A stretch of 64,000 bases of DNA from Balneolaceae bacterium (GCA_017640665.1 JAEPQE010000005.1:85301-149300), one strand, 5' to 3'. Shown: positions 35,778 through 46,767, numbered from the stretch's first letter. Made by a program: numbers and translations. The notes: a model not told the origin generated them from the sequence alone.

Positions 35778-37061
35778 TCAGATTTTAAACCGGTCGAATA
35801 CCGCCTTGTTCAATTCTTCCCTGTGATCAGGATGAGCAATTCCAACCAGCTTTTTAGCTCTTTGATGAAGGTTTTTGCCATACAAATTAGCGATCCCGTA
35901 TTCTGTAACTACGTAATGTACATGTGCCCTTGTGGTTACTACGCCTGCCCCTTGCTTCAGAAATGGAACAATCCGACTGATCCCCTTTTTTGTAGTTGAT
36001 GGAAGCGCAATAATCGGCTTGCCTCCCGGAGAAAGTGAAGCTCCTCGAATAAAATCCATTTGACCACCCACTCCGGAATAATGATAGGTTCCGATAGAAT
36101 CTGCACATATTTGCCCCGTTAAATCCACTTCAATTGCACTGTTAATAGCTGTCACTTTAGGGTTTTGGCGGATCACAGCAGTATCATTAACGTACGCGAT
36201 GTCCAGCATAGCTACCATCGGGTTATCGTCTATGAAATCATATACCCTTTTAGAGCCCATTACAAAACCACTTACAACTTTGTCTTTATATTTTACCTTT
36301 TGTGAACCGTTAATTACACCTTTCTCAACCAAATCAATTACACCATCTGCAAACATTTCTGTATGAATTCCGAGATTTTTATGATTTGAAAGGCTCTTTA
36401 GTACCGCATTTGGAATTGCACCGATTCCCATTTGTAAAGTCGCGCCGTCCTCAACTAATTCTGTGCAATAAGCCCCGATTTTCATTTCTGTTTCATCCGG
36501 ATCAAGAATGATTTGTACCGGCAACGGATCATCAACCTCAACTACTGCGTCGATCTTATCGATATGAATGAATCCATCCCCATGAGTTCGTGGCATATTC
36601 GGGTTTATCTGAGCGATAATTTTCTTCGCTTTTTGGGATGCCGGGAAACTTCCAACTAAAGAAACACCTAGTGAACAATAGCCATGCTTATCAGGCAGGG
36701 ATACGTTCAATAACGCTACATCAATGGGTAGAATATCTTTTCGGATGAGCCCCGGAACTTCGCTAAGGAAAATGGGAATATAGTCTCCTCTCCCATTATT
36801 TATAGCATTACGGACATTGGGTCCAGCAAAGAACGCGTTCACTCTAAAACTCTTGGAATATTCTTCTTTAGAATAAGGTGCTTCATCTTCGGTATGAATG
36901 TGAACGATCTCCACATCCCTGAGTTCATGTGCTCGTTCCACCATTGCTTTTATCAAAGTAATAGGAACTGCATTAACTCCATGAATAAGAACCCGGTCGC
37001 CAGATTCTATCAGTTTTACTGCTTCTGTAGCCGTTTTATACATTGTCATTTTCTTCTCCAA
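35778..37061 (-). CDS. Acetyl-CoA hydrolase/transferase family (4-hydroxybutyrate CoA-transferase-like)
   Basis: 427 residues, usual length for class I-like CoA-transferases of the cat/AarC group. The probable active-site Glu is E235 in GIHTEMFADG, which forms the glutamyl-CoA thioester in relatives. The C-terminal signature GVGGQMDFIRGASLSPGGKP and ALPSTTKKGISRIV binds CoA. It exchanges CoA between acyl-CoA and free acids such as acetate, propionate, butyrate or 4-hydroxybutyrate; the precise pair is not determinable. It is a single-gene unit, convergent with the ABC cluster. Confidence 0.92.
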   Translation of the reverse strand: MEKKMTMYKTATEAVKLIESGDRVLIHGVNAVPITLIKAMVERAHELRDVEIVHIHTEDEAPYSKEEYSKSFRVNAFFAGPNVRNAINNGRGDYIPIFLSEVPGLIRKDILPIDVALLNVSLPDKHGYCSLGVSLVGSFPASQKAKKIIAQINPNMPRTHGDGFIHIDKIDAVVEVDDPLPVQIILDPDETEMKIGAYCTELVEDGATLQMGIGAIPNAVLKSLSNHKNLGIHTEMFADGVIDLVEKGVINGSQKVKYKDKVVSGFVMGSKRVYDFIDDNPMVAMLDIAYVNDTAVIRQNPKVTAINSAIEVDLTGQICADSIGTYHYSGVGGQMDFIRGASLSPGGKPIIALPSTTKKGISRIVPFLKQGAGVVTTRAHVHYVVTEYGIANLYGKNLHQRAKKLVGIAHPDHREELNKAVFDRFKI

Positions 37062-37106
37062 ATTGGTTTAGAAGAAGCTTAGCCATTGTATATGAAGTTG
37101 ATATAA

Positions 37107-37140
37107 ATAAAAAAAGGCTGCCCGTTCCCGGGTAGCCTTT
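37107..37140 (-). terminator. Rho-independent terminator (minus strand)
   Basis: On the minus strand AAAGGCTACCCG pairs with CGGGCAGCCTTT around GGAA (plus 37113-37124 and 37129-37140, one G-U pair), followed by a T run (plus A run 37109-37115). It ends the transcript of the large lipoprotein gene. Confidence 0.9.
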
Positions 37141-37173
37141 GATCAACGTTTATGATTAGTCTGGCAAGTAAGG

Positions 37174-38859
37174 TTAATTTGATAAAGCTACATTCCAAAC
37201 TTCATCATAGCCAAACTCTGCTTGTTTTGAGGTCAATTCTTCTATCGACTGTTTTATGAGTTTAATTATCACATCTTTCTGTCCGATTCTGTTAAGTGCA
37301 TTTAAATCGGAAAACTCTGACTCACTAAATGGAACACCGGGCCCCTGAATACTTCCCTGTACCCATGTATTCGTTGTTCCATCAAAAGCCTGGGTTTGTC
37401 CTACAACTCTGTAGCTTACATTCGGAAGTAATACAATGGTATTACCTTCACCGCCAGCTACCTGGTAATTAATTACTACGTCCATAAAAGCATCCATGTT
37501 CATATCTCTGAGCAATCTGGGTAGTGTTCCGCCATCTGCTACCATCGCTGTAGTTGCTTCGCTCATTATTTCACCTAACGAATTTGGTATCAGGCGTTTT
37601 GTATCGCGTAAATTCTTGGCGATGTATTCCTGAGTGTTTTCATCTTCTGGGGTGAAGAACTCGTCATAGATTGGATTAGAAGTAATTTGATTTACATTAA
37701 CCAGTGAAGCGTTATAATCATGCTCGAGCATAGTTGTCAGATCTGAATAGATGCTTTCCAAAAACTGGTTCCAGTATTCATCATCCAATTCCGGGAACTG
37801 GAAAGTAGTAGTGGTGGTAGTTATCTCTCTGTACCCGGTTGCATAGTTATCTCGCTCGCTCGTCTCTACTTCCTGCTTATATAACGTCCCGGATACACTT
37901 AGTGATGATATTCCAATTCGTTTGATATTGGTATTTAATGGACGGGCATACCATGCATTGCTCGATGTTGCTGTATATTTGAATTCCCCGGACGCTTCCT
38001 CCGAGTCTCCATTTACCCGAATATAACTCCTCCCTTCCGTATCTCCGGTTACTGTTACCGGCACGGTATCATATACGGTATTTACTTTCTTGAAGTAGGC
38101 GAATGGTTCTGCATCATTACTACGGTCTTGTTCAATTAATGTAACCTGAAGGTGATTGTCTCCTTTCACCCAGTTGGTTACATCCTTACCGGTTGGACCA
38201 CCGCCGTTTATATGCTTATGTTTAAAAGCATCAGCCGGCACGGTTACCTTACCTTTTGCCAAAGTAGATTGAAAGTAAGCGAAGCCCTTTGCTCCCACTG
38301 CACTGGTAATCAATGCTATTTGTACTCTTTTACCTTCTGCTGCAGGTTCGTAATCCAATTCCAGTTCCAGAGGATCATTCAGACTTATTTCTGCACCTTC
38401 AGCTTTCCCATTTATACTTTTGATTCTTACCTGAGGCGGAGCCTGGAGTGTAAATTCCGTAGCCAGACCATCTGCATTTTCTACACGAACGGTTTTATCT
38501 GAGCGGTCGTCACCATCAAACAAAGCCATATATACTCCTCCTCCATAACTCCCGGCTTCTACCCCATCAATTGTTACGGTTCCATCCAAAGCAATTACCC
38601 CAATTCCTCCTTCAGGTTTAACGAATTGTACACCTACCGCATTTTGACCGGCTTCCCAGTCTTCTGTACCTAACATAGAAATGCCAACATCGGTTGGATA
38701 AAGATTGAGGTCGTACTTCCCAATTGCGGCTATCTTTGAAAAATCCTTCTCTTTTTTTGTCATTAGTTTTAATGCCACTTTACCCATTTGCTGCTGAATG
38801 GTTGAACATGACATTAATAGAAATGATACCCCGAAAAAGCCAATCAATAATTTCTTCAT
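37174..38859 (-). CDS. Large putative lipoprotein, function unknown
   Basis: 561 residues. The leader MKKLLIGFFGVSFLLMSCS has a lipobox-like end (Cys18). The following 20 residues are basic and amphipathic. The rest is mostly predicted beta (residues 50-370), with a Thr run (ITTTTTTFQFPE) near 345-355, then a helical C-terminal part (400-555). I do not recognise the family. The gene is a monocistron with its own terminator and a 284-bp upstream region that contains an inverted-repeat element and the terminator of the upstream gene. Confidence 0.72.
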   Translation of the reverse strand: MKKLLIGFFGVSFLLMSCSTIQQQMGKVALKLMTKKEKDFSKIAAIGKYDLNLYPTDVGISMLGTEDWEAGQNAVGVQFVKPEGGIGVIALDGTVTIDGVEAGSYGGGVYMALFDGDDRSDKTVRVENADGLATEFTLQAPPQVRIKSINGKAEGAEISLNDPLELELDYEPAAEGKRVQIALITSAVGAKGFAYFQSTLAKGKVTVPADAFKHKHINGGGPTGKDVTNWVKGDNHLQVTLIEQDRSNDAEPFAYFKKVNTVYDTVPVTVTGDTEGRSYIRVNGDSEEASGEFKYTATSSNAWYARPLNTNIKRIGISSLSVSGTLYKQEVETSERDNYATGYREITTTTTTFQFPELDDEYWNQFLESIYSDLTTMLEHDYNASLVNVNQITSNPIYDEFFTPEDENTQEYIAKNLRDTKRLIPNSLGEIMSEATTAMVADGGTLPRLLRDMNMDAFMDVVINYQVAGGEGNTIVLLPNVSYRVVGQTQAFDGTTNTWVQGSIQGPGVPFSESEFSDLNALNRIGQKDVIIKLIKQSIEELTSKQAEFGYDEVWNVALSN

Positions 38860-38956
38860 AATTACCCTGTGTTTTTAATTATGATTTAATTTCAGAGTAA
38901 TTCGCAGGGTATTCTATCACCCAAACGGGGTATTTTGAGAAAGCCAAATTTAGAGG

Positions 38957-39081
38957 CATTGCGAGGAGACTTCTAAAATCTTCTACCTCCGTTTTCAGTC
39001 GACGAAGCAATCTCAGTATTTAAACATTGCACTTAGTTAAGGAGATTGCTTCGTCATTCGCTTTGCTCGTTCCTCGCAATG
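38957..39081. repeat. Nested inverted-repeat element (CATTGCGAGGA type)
   Basis: Outer arms CATTGCGAGGA (38957-38967) and TCCTCGCAATG (39071-39081) are perfect 11-bp inverted repeats. Inner arms GACGAAGCAATCTC (39001-39014) and GAGATTGCTTCGTC (39042-39055) are perfect 14-bp inverted repeats with a 27-nt loop. It is the largest of the four related intergenic elements and carries no coding potential. Confidence 0.75.
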
Positions 39082-39090
39082 ACCGGAAAT

Positions 39091-39122
39091 AAAAAAAGCG
39101 TGCCTGAAAGAGGCACGCTTTT
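39091..39122 (-). terminator. Rho-independent terminator (minus strand)
   Basis: AAAAGCGTGCC (39094-39104) and GGCACGCTTTT (39112-39122) form a perfect 11-bp stem with a 7-nt loop; the plus-strand A run at 39091-39097 gives the minus-strand T tract. It ends the amidohydrolase transcript. Confidence 0.92.
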
Positions 39123-39143
39123 GAATTAGGTTTGATATTCTGA

Positions 39144-42100
39144 TTAATCATCAACTCCAGGCAATGACGCTTTGTCGGGCACGCTTTGCTCCCAGATTTT
39201 CATATCAAATACCTTCTTACGAGGGTAAACCTCATCCAGTGTATTCGCTTCATATAAACGGCCATTAAACATTACATGCGAAACGGTGTTTGTATTTCTG
39301 AGATCGCTGAGTGGATTTTCATCCATAATGACCAAGTCTGCAAGTTTACCAACTTCTATAGAACCAACATCGCCATCTAAGCCGATTGCTTCAGCACCAA
39401 TCAGTGTAGCAACTTTGAGTGCTTCATGATTGGTTAATCCTCCTGCAGCCACAGCCCAAAGCTCCCAATGATATCCAAGTCCTTGCAACTGACCGTGACT
39501 TCCTACACCGATTATTCCGCCTGCATCTACAATCTGCTTCGCCTTCTCTGCATGTTTTGGGAACACTTGCTCATCATCAATAGCAAAGAATCCACGGCGC
39601 CGAGTGCTCGAAGCCATAACATCGTGAGGTGTAAAATAGGAGAGTTTGGCATCGTTATACACATCTTCACGGGTATAGAAGTAGTCTTCTGCAAAAGGAC
39701 CTCCGTATGCTACAAGCATAGTTTGTGATACCGCCATTTTTGCATCCGCCACCGTTTTCACCCAATCGTTGTAAATCGGGTAAATAGGGAGATTGTGTTC
39801 ATGTCCAGGGTAGCCATCAAGTAATTGAGTGAGATTCATCTTGATATTCAGGCTTCCTTCGGTAGTAGGCATCAATTTTTGTTCTTTAGATGCCATGATA
39901 ATCCACTGGCGGTGCTGTCGATTTCCAACCCGATACATCTTAATGGTCTTGGTATCGAAATACTCGCTGTATTGCCGAAGCACTTCCTGTGTATGTTCAT
40001 AGCTTTTGAGTTTGTACCCCCAAAATCCAACTCCCGGACCGGTAGAATATACTCTTGGTCCAAGTGCCATTCCTGCAGTTACCATGTCGCTGTAACTTAA
40101 TACATCAGTTGTTCCTGTTTGGGGATCACGGGTTGTAGTGACTCCATACGCAAGATTTGCTGCATAACTCCAGGGTTGTGACTTATGAATTCCACGAGTT
40201 ACACGGAGATGAGCGTGAGTATCAACAAAACCGGGGGTAATCGTTTTTCCTGAGAGATTAATTACTTCTGCACCGGACGGGACATTCAGAGTTCCCGTCC
40301 GCCCCACAGCAGAGATGCGATTATTTTCGATCAGAATATCGCCCCGCTCAATGATTTCATCTCCGTTCATGGTGATTATTCTTGCTCCCTGAAGTAAAGC
40401 CGTTCCCTCGGGAATATCGCGCTGATAAGTCACCTCAATACGATGCTCTTCTGCCTGATATTCAGACGGGCCTTTCTCTTCTTCCTCTTTGGAGTCTTCG
40501 TCTTTTTCTTCATCATCGGAATCTTCATCAGCATCTTCCTTCGCTTTCTTTGCTTCTTCCTCTGCTTTCTTTGCCGCCTTTACACTATCAGCAAATGCTT
40601 CGGCATCACCTAAACTATACACAAAATGACCTTTACCGAGCGACCAATGCACTTTATCAGAATCGCCTGACCAGTGAGGGAATTCGCCACCAATTACCGT
40701 GAGTTTCTTAGCGGGAAATGCCGCGCCGGATGGATTAGATACTGAAACTCGCACTACATCTCCGGTAACCGGCACCGTGGCAGTGTAAATTTCATTATTT
40801 ACTTGTGCCAGAACCTGATCTCCTTCAGGGGCCATAAGTAAAACACTTGCTTCACTTGCTGGAACAGGATCTGTTGTCCCATAGGTTGAAATACCCGTAA
40901 TTTTGATGTGCTCTTTTACATCGGTTCCATCCCATCGCATAGATACTAACTGACCGTCATTATCACTCATATAAATACGATCGTTAGATTTTATGAAGTG
41001 TGGGTTGGTACGTCCTTTTCTTAAATCAATAAAAGTAGCCGCACCTCCTCCTGAAGGAATCCAGGCGATATCATCCGCAGCAGAGAAGAAAGAACCACCC
41101 GTTCCGGAATCCATGTAATCAAACTTCGAGCCTGTTATGAACACAATTCGGTCGCTATTGTACGACCATACCGGTTGTGTATAAAAGGCAGATTTCTGTG
41201 TCAGTTTTTGAGCTCGCGGTCGTCTTGCTTTGGGCTCAATACGGTAAATATCACCTCCGTTTTCTTCATCCCAGGTTACATAAACGATATACTTTCCATC
41301 AGGCGACCAGGTTGGGTCTGCTTCTGTAACTGAAGTTTCGGTAAGTTTTCTTGGAGTTCCATTTGGAAAATCCTGTACATATAAGTCATTGAGTACCGTA
41401 AATGCCAATTGACTTCCGTCTGGAGAGGGAACCGCATCTCTGATTTGAGTAGCAAGTACTTCTTTATCATCTGAGATGGGATATTTGAATGTGAGTTCAG
41501 GGCCCAATTCAAGTTCTACATCCACCTCGAAAGGTATTTCTTCTTCTGAACCATCAGCTATCGAAATTTTATGCAGTTTTCCTCCATAAAAAAGAACTAA
41601 ATGCTCGCTATCCGGAGTAAAACTCATAGATGGTAGTACTCCTAAGGTTGCCTGAGATTCCTGATCATCCCTTTGTACCGGATATGCTAACCATCGTTCT
41701 TCTCCAGTTTCCAGATCCTTTAAGATAAGTGCTGTTTCTGCTTCATGTCGGGTTCCGTAGACTAGCCACTTCCCATCAGGAGAAGTAGTTGGAGTGAAAG
41801 CAGAACCATATTTTGTGACTAAGAACGAATTATCGCCGGTCTCACGGTCGTAAACTCCGATTCCGTATTGTGGTAGCTGAGCGTTGTAGTTCCATGCGCC
41901 ATTTCTTCGCGAGTAATACACATATCTGCCATCGGCACTAAAGGCAGGGTCTATGGCTTTCAATCCCGGTGAGCCGTCTACAATTTTGGTTCCTCCACCT
42001 CCATCCTTATGGATTAACCAAAGCTTGAAGAGTCTTCTTCCTCTTGAAACAACAATGTAATCGCCATCAGGAGACCATTCTGCATTAATCATTTCATCGT

Positions 42101-42518
42101 TGTTATCTTTTGTTACCTGATGTTCTTCTTCTGTTTCCAGATTTATATACCAGGCGTTTTCCGAGCCTGTCCGATCTGAGATAAACAACAAGTGTTTTCC
42201 ATCCGGACTGAATCTTGGATGAACATCTACGGCCATCCCATCGGTTACAGGCGTCGCCTTCCCGCCTGTAATAGGCATTGTATAAATATCTCCGAGTAGA
42301 TCGAATGCAATAGTTTGCCCATCTGGGCTAACATCAACCGACATCCAGGTACCCTCGGTTGTTGAGAACTCAAACAACCGTTCAGGGTCCATAGGAAGGT
42401 CTTTATTTTTCTTTTCAATTTTGGTGGAGTCGCTTTCTTCCGACTCTTGTGCAAGTGCAACAGATGTATATAACAACGCTGGCAGAAGCACTAATATCCA
42501 GTTTAGTTTTCGTGACAT
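39144..42518 (-). CDS. Secreted TolB-like propeller/amidohydrolase fusion
   Basis: 1124 residues from the ATG at 42518, which begins a signal peptide (MSRKLNWILVLLPALLYTS, cleaved near ALAQ); upstream ATGs at 42533 and 42557 only add residues. Residues 60-620 contain PD40/WD40-like TolB repeats (PDGQTIAF, SPDGKHLLFIS, SPDGDYIVVSR, TPDSEHLVLF, SPDGKYIVYV). A highly charged Lys/Glu/Asp linker follows (about 640-690). The amidohydrolase domain has metal motif DTHAHLRV (H768, H770), later HGQLQGLG and the C-terminal ADLVIMDENPL signature. It is likely periplasmic, with an unknown cyclic amide or peptide substrate. Confidence 0.9.
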   Translation of the reverse strand: MSRKLNWILVLLPALLYTSVALAQESEESDSTKIEKKNKDLPMDPERLFEFSTTEGTWMSVDVSPDGQTIAFDLLGDIYTMPITGGKATPVTDGMAVDVHPRFSPDGKHLLFISDRTGSENAWYINLETEEEHQVTKDNNDEMINAEWSPDGDYIVVSRGRRLFKLWLIHKDGGGGTKIVDGSPGLKAIDPAFSADGRYVYYSRRNGAWNYNAQLPQYGIGVYDRETGDNSFLVTKYGSAFTPTTSPDGKWLVYGTRHEAETALILKDLETGEERWLAYPVQRDDQESQATLGVLPSMSFTPDSEHLVLFYGGKLHKISIADGSEEEIPFEVDVELELGPELTFKYPISDDKEVLATQIRDAVPSPDGSQLAFTVLNDLYVQDFPNGTPRKLTETSVTEADPTWSPDGKYIVYVTWDEENGGDIYRIEPKARRPRAQKLTQKSAFYTQPVWSYNSDRIVFITGSKFDYMDSGTGGSFFSAADDIAWIPSGGGAATFIDLRKGRTNPHFIKSNDRIYMSDNDGQLVSMRWDGTDVKEHIKITGISTYGTTDPVPASEASVLLMAPEGDQVLAQVNNEIYTATVPVTGDVVRVSVSNPSGAAFPAKKLTVIGGEFPHWSGDSDKVHWSLGKGHFVYSLGDAEAFADSVKAAKKAEEEAKKAKEDADEDSDDEEKDEDSKEEEEKGPSEYQAEEHRIEVTYQRDIPEGTALLQGARIITMNGDEIIERGDILIENNRISAVGRTGTLNVPSGAEVINLSGKTITPGFVDTHAHLRVTRGIHKSQPWSYAANLAYGVTTTRDPQTGTTDVLSYSDMVTAGMALGPRVYSTGPGVGFWGYKLKSYEHTQEVLRQYSEYFDTKTIKMYRVGNRQHRQWIIMASKEQKLMPTTEGSLNIKMNLTQLLDGYPGHEHNLPIYPIYNDWVKTVADAKMAVSQTMLVAYGGPFAEDYFYTREDVYNDAKLSYFTPHDVMASSTRRRGFFAIDDEQVFPKHAEKAKQIVDAGGIIGVGSHGQLQGLGYHWELWAVAAGGLTNHEALKVATLIGAEAIGLDGDVGSIEVGKLADLVIMDENPLSDLRNTNTVSHVMFNGRLYEANTLDEVYPRKKVFDMKIWEQSVPDKASLPGVDD

Positions 42519-42692
42519 AAATTTCCCGTTCATTAGTTTATTATTTGGGCTGACCAATCCCGCTGTAACCCGAATCTGCCTAAAAAAAAGACCCTTTTTT
42601 GTAAAACTTTGAGTTTCAAACTATGGAAATATGTAAAAAAATATTAGTCCGCATTTCGGTTAGTTTTCTTTTTTTCTACTACTTTAAGTTCA

Positions 42693-44867
42693 ATGATTTC
42701 AGATGAGCAAATAAAAAAAGCTATTGGGGAACATGTCTATCAAAGTAAAAAACTTGCGTGTTGCTTAACTGATAAGAAACTCAAATTTATTTTTGCGAAC
42801 GATACCTTCCTTAAAGCATCTGGCTATAAAAAAGAGGAATTAGTAGGCAACTCCGTTTCAGTAATACTTGGTGAAAGTGTATTAAAATTAGCATGGGCAG
42901 AATTCTCTTATTTCCTTAAGCATAAAAAGATTAGGAAAGATACCTGGCATATTTACCATAAAGATGGTTCTAAAATGCAGGCTGTAATTGAAACAACCAC
43001 CGTAAAAATTGAAGGAGATTCCTACTTTCTTACAATCGCGGTAAACATCACCAAAGAATTTGAACTTGAAAATAAATTAGAAAAAGAGAAAAACAGACTG
43101 CAATCAGCAGTTGAAGGAGCAAATCTTGGGCTTTGGGACTTCAACTTTTATACTAAAGAGTTTTACGCTAATGATATTTGGTGGAAGATGCTTGGGTACC
43201 CTCCTCAAAAGTATGAGGATGCTTTTAAATTCTACACTACACTCATCCATCCTGAAGATGTGCCCCTGCTTATTCAAGAAAAAGACAGAATTGTATCTAC
43301 AGGTGATAACAGATTCGATTTACAACTTCGACTAAGACATAAAAGAGGAGACTTTATTTGGATTCATTCCCAAGGTAAAGTGATAGAATTCGGAGAAAAT
43401 AATTTTATCAATCACGCGATTGGCACTCATATCGATATTACCAGAGATAGAAGGTCTGAGTTACTCATTCAGGAAAGCGAAAAGAAATACCGCATACTAA
43501 CAGAATCACTTCCTAATATAATCTGGACAGCTGATGCAGATGGGTATATCAACTATATGAACCGGCATGGGCTTGCCTTTTTTGGGAAAAAGAAAAAACA
43601 CTTTAAAACCTGGGAGTGGAAGAATTTTGTTTCGAAAGAAGATGTGGAGGAAGTTGAGCAAAAATGGTTTTTTGCTCATAAAACTAAAACTGCTATAAAT
43701 CACGTCCATACTTTTATAAACCTAAAGGGGGAAGAAAAATGGTTCCAGGTGCTCATTTTTCCTCAAAAAGATTCTGATGGTGATGTAAATTCCTGGATTG
43801 GGATTGCTTCAGATATTGACAAGCTGGTACTTGCCGAAAAGTCTTTAAAAATATCGAATAATCGTCTCCGCTCATTAATAGATGCCTCCCCCGCTGCTAT
43901 CTATTCAATAAATACAAAAGGAGAGATTCAGGATTTTTGGAATCCGGCTGCCGAAAAACTACTGGGGTGGAAACGAGAAGAAGTACTCGGAAAAATATTA
44001 CCACATAACAGTGAAGAAAATGAGGGCTATTTCCTTGAAAGAGTGCATGAAACAATTAAAAAGGGAGAGTACTCCGGAGTTATTACAAGAAAGGACAAAT
44101 TTGGTAACGATCTGTTCCTGGAGGTAACCGGAGGTTGTATTTATAATGCCAGTGGTAGTGTTTCTGAAATTATAGTAACCCTCATCGATATCACTGAGCT
44201 GGAAAGAAACAGGGATAAACTAAGTCAATCCCTTAAAGAAAAAGAGACGCTCCTTCAGGAAATCCATCATCGGGTAAAGAACAACCTGGCTATCGTTGTC
44301 AGTCTCCTTCAATTACAAATTTTCCGATCTGATGATAGTTCGGAAAAGTACCGTCTTACTGAAGCGCAGAATCGGGTTCATTCAATAGCGATGGTTCATG
44401 AGTTACTGTATCAATCTGATGACTTCTCATCGGTTGACCTGATTACCTACTATGAAAAACTTATCAAAACAATCCAAAGTAACATGCAGATAGATAACAC
44501 TGGTGTTAAGCTGAAACTGGATATCGGAATAAGTTCGCTAAATATTAATCAGGCCATTCCTCTTGGGCTTTTAATGAATGAACTCGTTACTAATTCTTTC
44601 AAATACGCTTTTGAAGAAAGAAAAAGTGGTTTCATCGCTCTAAAAATCAGGCGTGCCGGAGAACGTGTTTTTGTTACTTATAGCGACAGTGGACCCGGCT
44701 TTGATATGAGCGCGCTTGAATTTAAATCAGGTCTTGGAATGAAGATCATGGACTCTTTACTCACCCAACTTGATGCAGAGTATGATATTGACTCGACCAA
44801 CAAATTCGAAATCAGTTTAAACTTCCTGGAAAAAGGTGCTGGTCCTTTAGAAAGAGCTAAAGATTAA
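42693..44867 (+). CDS. Multi-PAS sensor histidine kinase (HisKA_2 type)
   Basis: 724 residues, no membrane segment, hence cytoplasmic. Four PAS/PAC units: about 10-130, 135-255 (a PAS_3-type, with [22 protein letters not shown]), 260-385 and 390-510. The HisKA_2 dimerisation motif [19 protein letters not shown] carries the probable phospho-His526, followed by an HATPase_c domain ([30 protein letters not shown]). This class often signals to stand-alone receivers rather than to a fixed regulator, and no response regulator is adjacent. It may sense redox, light or ligand through PAS. Its stop codon shares TTAA with the convergent ettA stop. Confidence 0.92.
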   Translation: MISDEQIKKAIGEHVYQSKKLACCLTDKKLKFIFANDTFLKASGYKKEELVGNSVSVILGESVLKLAWAEFSYFLKHKKIRKDTWHIYHKDGSKMQAVIETTTVKIEGDSYFLTIAVNITKEFELENKLEKEKNRLQSAVEGANLGLWDFNFYTKEFYANDIWWKMLGYPPQKYEDAFKFYTTLIHPEDVPLLIQEKDRIVSTGDNRFDLQLRLRHKRGDFIWIHSQGKVIEFGENNFINHAIGTHIDITRDRRSELLIQESEKKYRILTESLPNIIWTADADGYINYMNRHGLAFFGKKKKHFKTWEWKNFVSKEDVEEVEQKWFFAHKTKTAINHVHTFINLKGEEKWFQVLIFPQKDSDGDVNSWIGIASDIDKLVLAEKSLKISNNRLRSLIDASPAAIYSINTKGEIQDFWNPAAEKLLGWKREEVLGKILPHNSEENEGYFLERVHETIKKGEYSGVITRKDKFGNDLFLEVTGGCIYNASGSVSEIIVTLIDITELERNRDKLSQSLKEKETLLQEIHHRVKNNLAIVVSLLQLQIFRSDDSSEKYRLTEAQNRVHSIAMVHELLYQSDDFSSVDLITYYEKLIKTIQSNMQIDNTGVKLKLDIGISSLNINQAIPLGLLMNELVTNSFKYAFEERKSGFIALKIRRAGERVFVTYSDSGPGFDMSALEFKSGLGMKIMDSLLTQLDAEYDIDSTNKFEISLNFLEKGAGPLERAKD

Positions 44868-46537
44868 TCTCTTGTCAATTTCTTATACGCAATCCGATGC
44901 GGCTGATCATCATCAATGCCTAATCGCTGCTTACGGTTCTCTTCATATTCTGCGTAATTCCCTTCAAACCAGTAGACCTGACTGTTTCCCTCGAACGCAA
45001 GAATATGAGTTGCCACACGATCTAAAAACCATCTATCGTGAGAAATCACTACTGCACAACCCGCAAAGTTGAGTAATGCTTCTTCCAATGCACGGAGTGT
45101 ATTTACATCCAGATCATTGGTAGGCTCATCAAGCAGTAGAACGTTAGCTCCTTCTTTCAGCATTTTAGCCAGATGAACACGGTTGCGTTCTCCACCTGAA
45201 ATCTGACCCGTTTTCTTTTGTTGATCACTTCCTGTAAAATTAAATCTTCCTACATACGCCCTGGAGTTAAGCTCACGGTTACCTAGCTGAAGTATTTCAT
45301 GTCCACCTGAAATTTCTTCCCATATCGTTTTATTCGGATCAAGTGGACGCTTTTGATCTACATAACCCAGCTCAACTGTTTCACCCAGTTCAAGTTTTCC
45401 GCTATCGGGTTGCTCTTCCCCAATAATCATCTTGAAAAGCGTGGTTTTACCTGCTCCGTTCGCTCCAATCACTCCAACAATACCACCAGGTGGAAGTTGA
45501 AATTCCATGTCTTCAACCAGAAGTTTATCCCCATAGCCTTTAGAAACGCCATCTGCAACTATCACCTTGGTACCAAGACGCGGACCTGCAGGAATTACAA
45601 TCTGCATATCATCCTGGCGCTTTTCATTTTCCTGAGCCAGCAAATCCTCATAGGCATTAATACGAGCTTTACTCTTAGCTCGCCGTCCTTTTGGGTTTTG
45701 TCGAATCCATTCCAATTCCTGTTGTAAGGTTTTCTGTCTATTTGATTCCTGCTTTTCTTCCTGCTTCAATCGCTCAGATTTCTGCTCTAACCAGGACGTA
45801 TAGTTTCCTTTGAAAGGAATTCCTTCTCCACGATCCAGTTCCAGAATCCATCCGGCTACATTATCAAGGAAATACCTATCGTGAGTTACTGCGATTACCG
45901 TTCCCTCATAGCGCGCAAGGTGCTGTTCCAACCAACCAACTGACTCTGCATCCAAATGGTTTGTCGGCTCATCCAGTAAAAGTACATCCGGCTTTTTGAG
46001 TAGGAGTCTACATAAAGCTACACGTCTTGCTTCACCACCGGAAAGCACCTTAACCGAAGTATCACCCGGAGGACAACGCAAGGCGTCCATCGCCTGATTC
46101 AGTTTTGCATCCAGATCCCACGCATCCAGATGATCGATCTTTTCCTGTAGCTTTGCCTGCTTTGCGATGAGGGCATCGAAATCCGCATCAGGATCTGCAA
46201 AACCTGCATTTACTTCTTCGTATTCTTTAATCAGATCAACCGTTTCCTGAACGCCTTCTTCCACGATTTCTTTAACAGTTTTTTCGGGATCAAGATGTGG
46301 TTCCTGTGCCAGATACCCAAATGTGATCCCTTTCTGAATGCTGATATCACCGAGGTAATCAGTATCAATTCCGGCTATAATCCGAAGCAGAGTTGATTTA
46401 CCTGCCCCATTTAACCCAAGTACGCCGATTTTGGCGCCATAAAAAAAGGAAAGGTAAATGTCTTTAAGAACGGTTTTGTTGGGCTTGTGAATTTTGCTCA
46501 CCCCAACCATGGAAAAAATGATCTTCTGGTCGCTCAA
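44864..46537 (-). CDS. ettA: Energy-dependent translational throttle protein EttA (ABC-F)
   Basis: 557 residues, two ABC domains without membrane parts. Walker A motifs: [11 protein letters not shown] and [11 protein letters not shown]; signatures [14 protein letters not shown] and [14 protein letters not shown]; Walker B motifs [11 protein letters not shown] and [11 protein letters not shown]. The EttA arm region lies near residues 95-135 and a basic linker [14 protein letters not shown] sits between the domains. EttA binds the ribosomal E site and gates the first elongation step according to ADP/ATP level. A short repeat element lies upstream. Confidence 0.95.
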   Translation of the reverse strand: MSDQKIIFSMVGVSKIHKPNKTVLKDIYLSFFYGAKIGVLGLNGAGKSTLLRIIAGIDTDYLGDISIQKGITFGYLAQEPHLDPEKTVKEIVEEGVQETVDLIKEYEEVNAGFADPDADFDALIAKQAKLQEKIDHLDAWDLDAKLNQAMDALRCPPGDTSVKVLSGGEARRVALCRLLLKKPDVLLLDEPTNHLDAESVGWLEQHLARYEGTVIAVTHDRYFLDNVAGWILELDRGEGIPFKGNYTSWLEQKSERLKQEEKQESNRQKTLQQELEWIRQNPKGRRAKSKARINAYEDLLAQENEKRQDDMQIVIPAGPRLGTKVIVADGVSKGYGDKLLVEDMEFQLPPGGIVGVIGANGAGKTTLFKMIIGEEQPDSGKLELGETVELGYVDQKRPLDPNKTIWEEISGGHEILQLGNRELNSRAYVGRFNFTGSDQQKKTGQISGGERNRVHLAKMLKEGANVLLLDEPTNDLDVNTLRALEEALLNFAGCAVVISHDRWFLDRVATHILAFEGNSQVYWFEGNYAEYEENRKQRLGIDDDQPHRIAYKKLTRD

Positions 46538-46571
46538 GGTAATTCGTATTTAGTTGATTTTTATTTTAGGC

Positions 46572-46644
46572 TGTCATCCTGAGCGGCAGCGAAGGATCTT
46601 AGCGAATATCCGCCTGGATTCTTCGGAAATATCCTCAGAATGAC
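46572..46644. repeat. Intergenic TGTCATCCTGAG...CTCAGAATGAC element
   Basis: GTCATCCTGAG and CTCAGAATGAC are inverted with one mismatch in 11. The internal GCAGCGAAGGATCTTAG and GGATTCTTCGG are the pattern of a widespread Bacteroidota intergenic repeat. It lies between ettA and the downstream cyclase gene. Confidence 0.65.
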
Positions 46645-46767
46645 TTTATACAGAACCCAAAGGTACGGAGAGTTGAAGGGTTTTCAAGGGGTGAAATTTT
46701 GAATTGATTATTCTTTAATAAATCAGGCGTACACATGCCCCCCCTTTCAAGATGGGATTTATTATTG

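Noticed and set aside
40382..40702. A 106-codon plus-strand frame opposite the charged linker of the amidohydrolase.
   Set aside because: Its Leu/His-rich composition is the mirror of the Lys/Glu-rich coding strand; no start context or homology.
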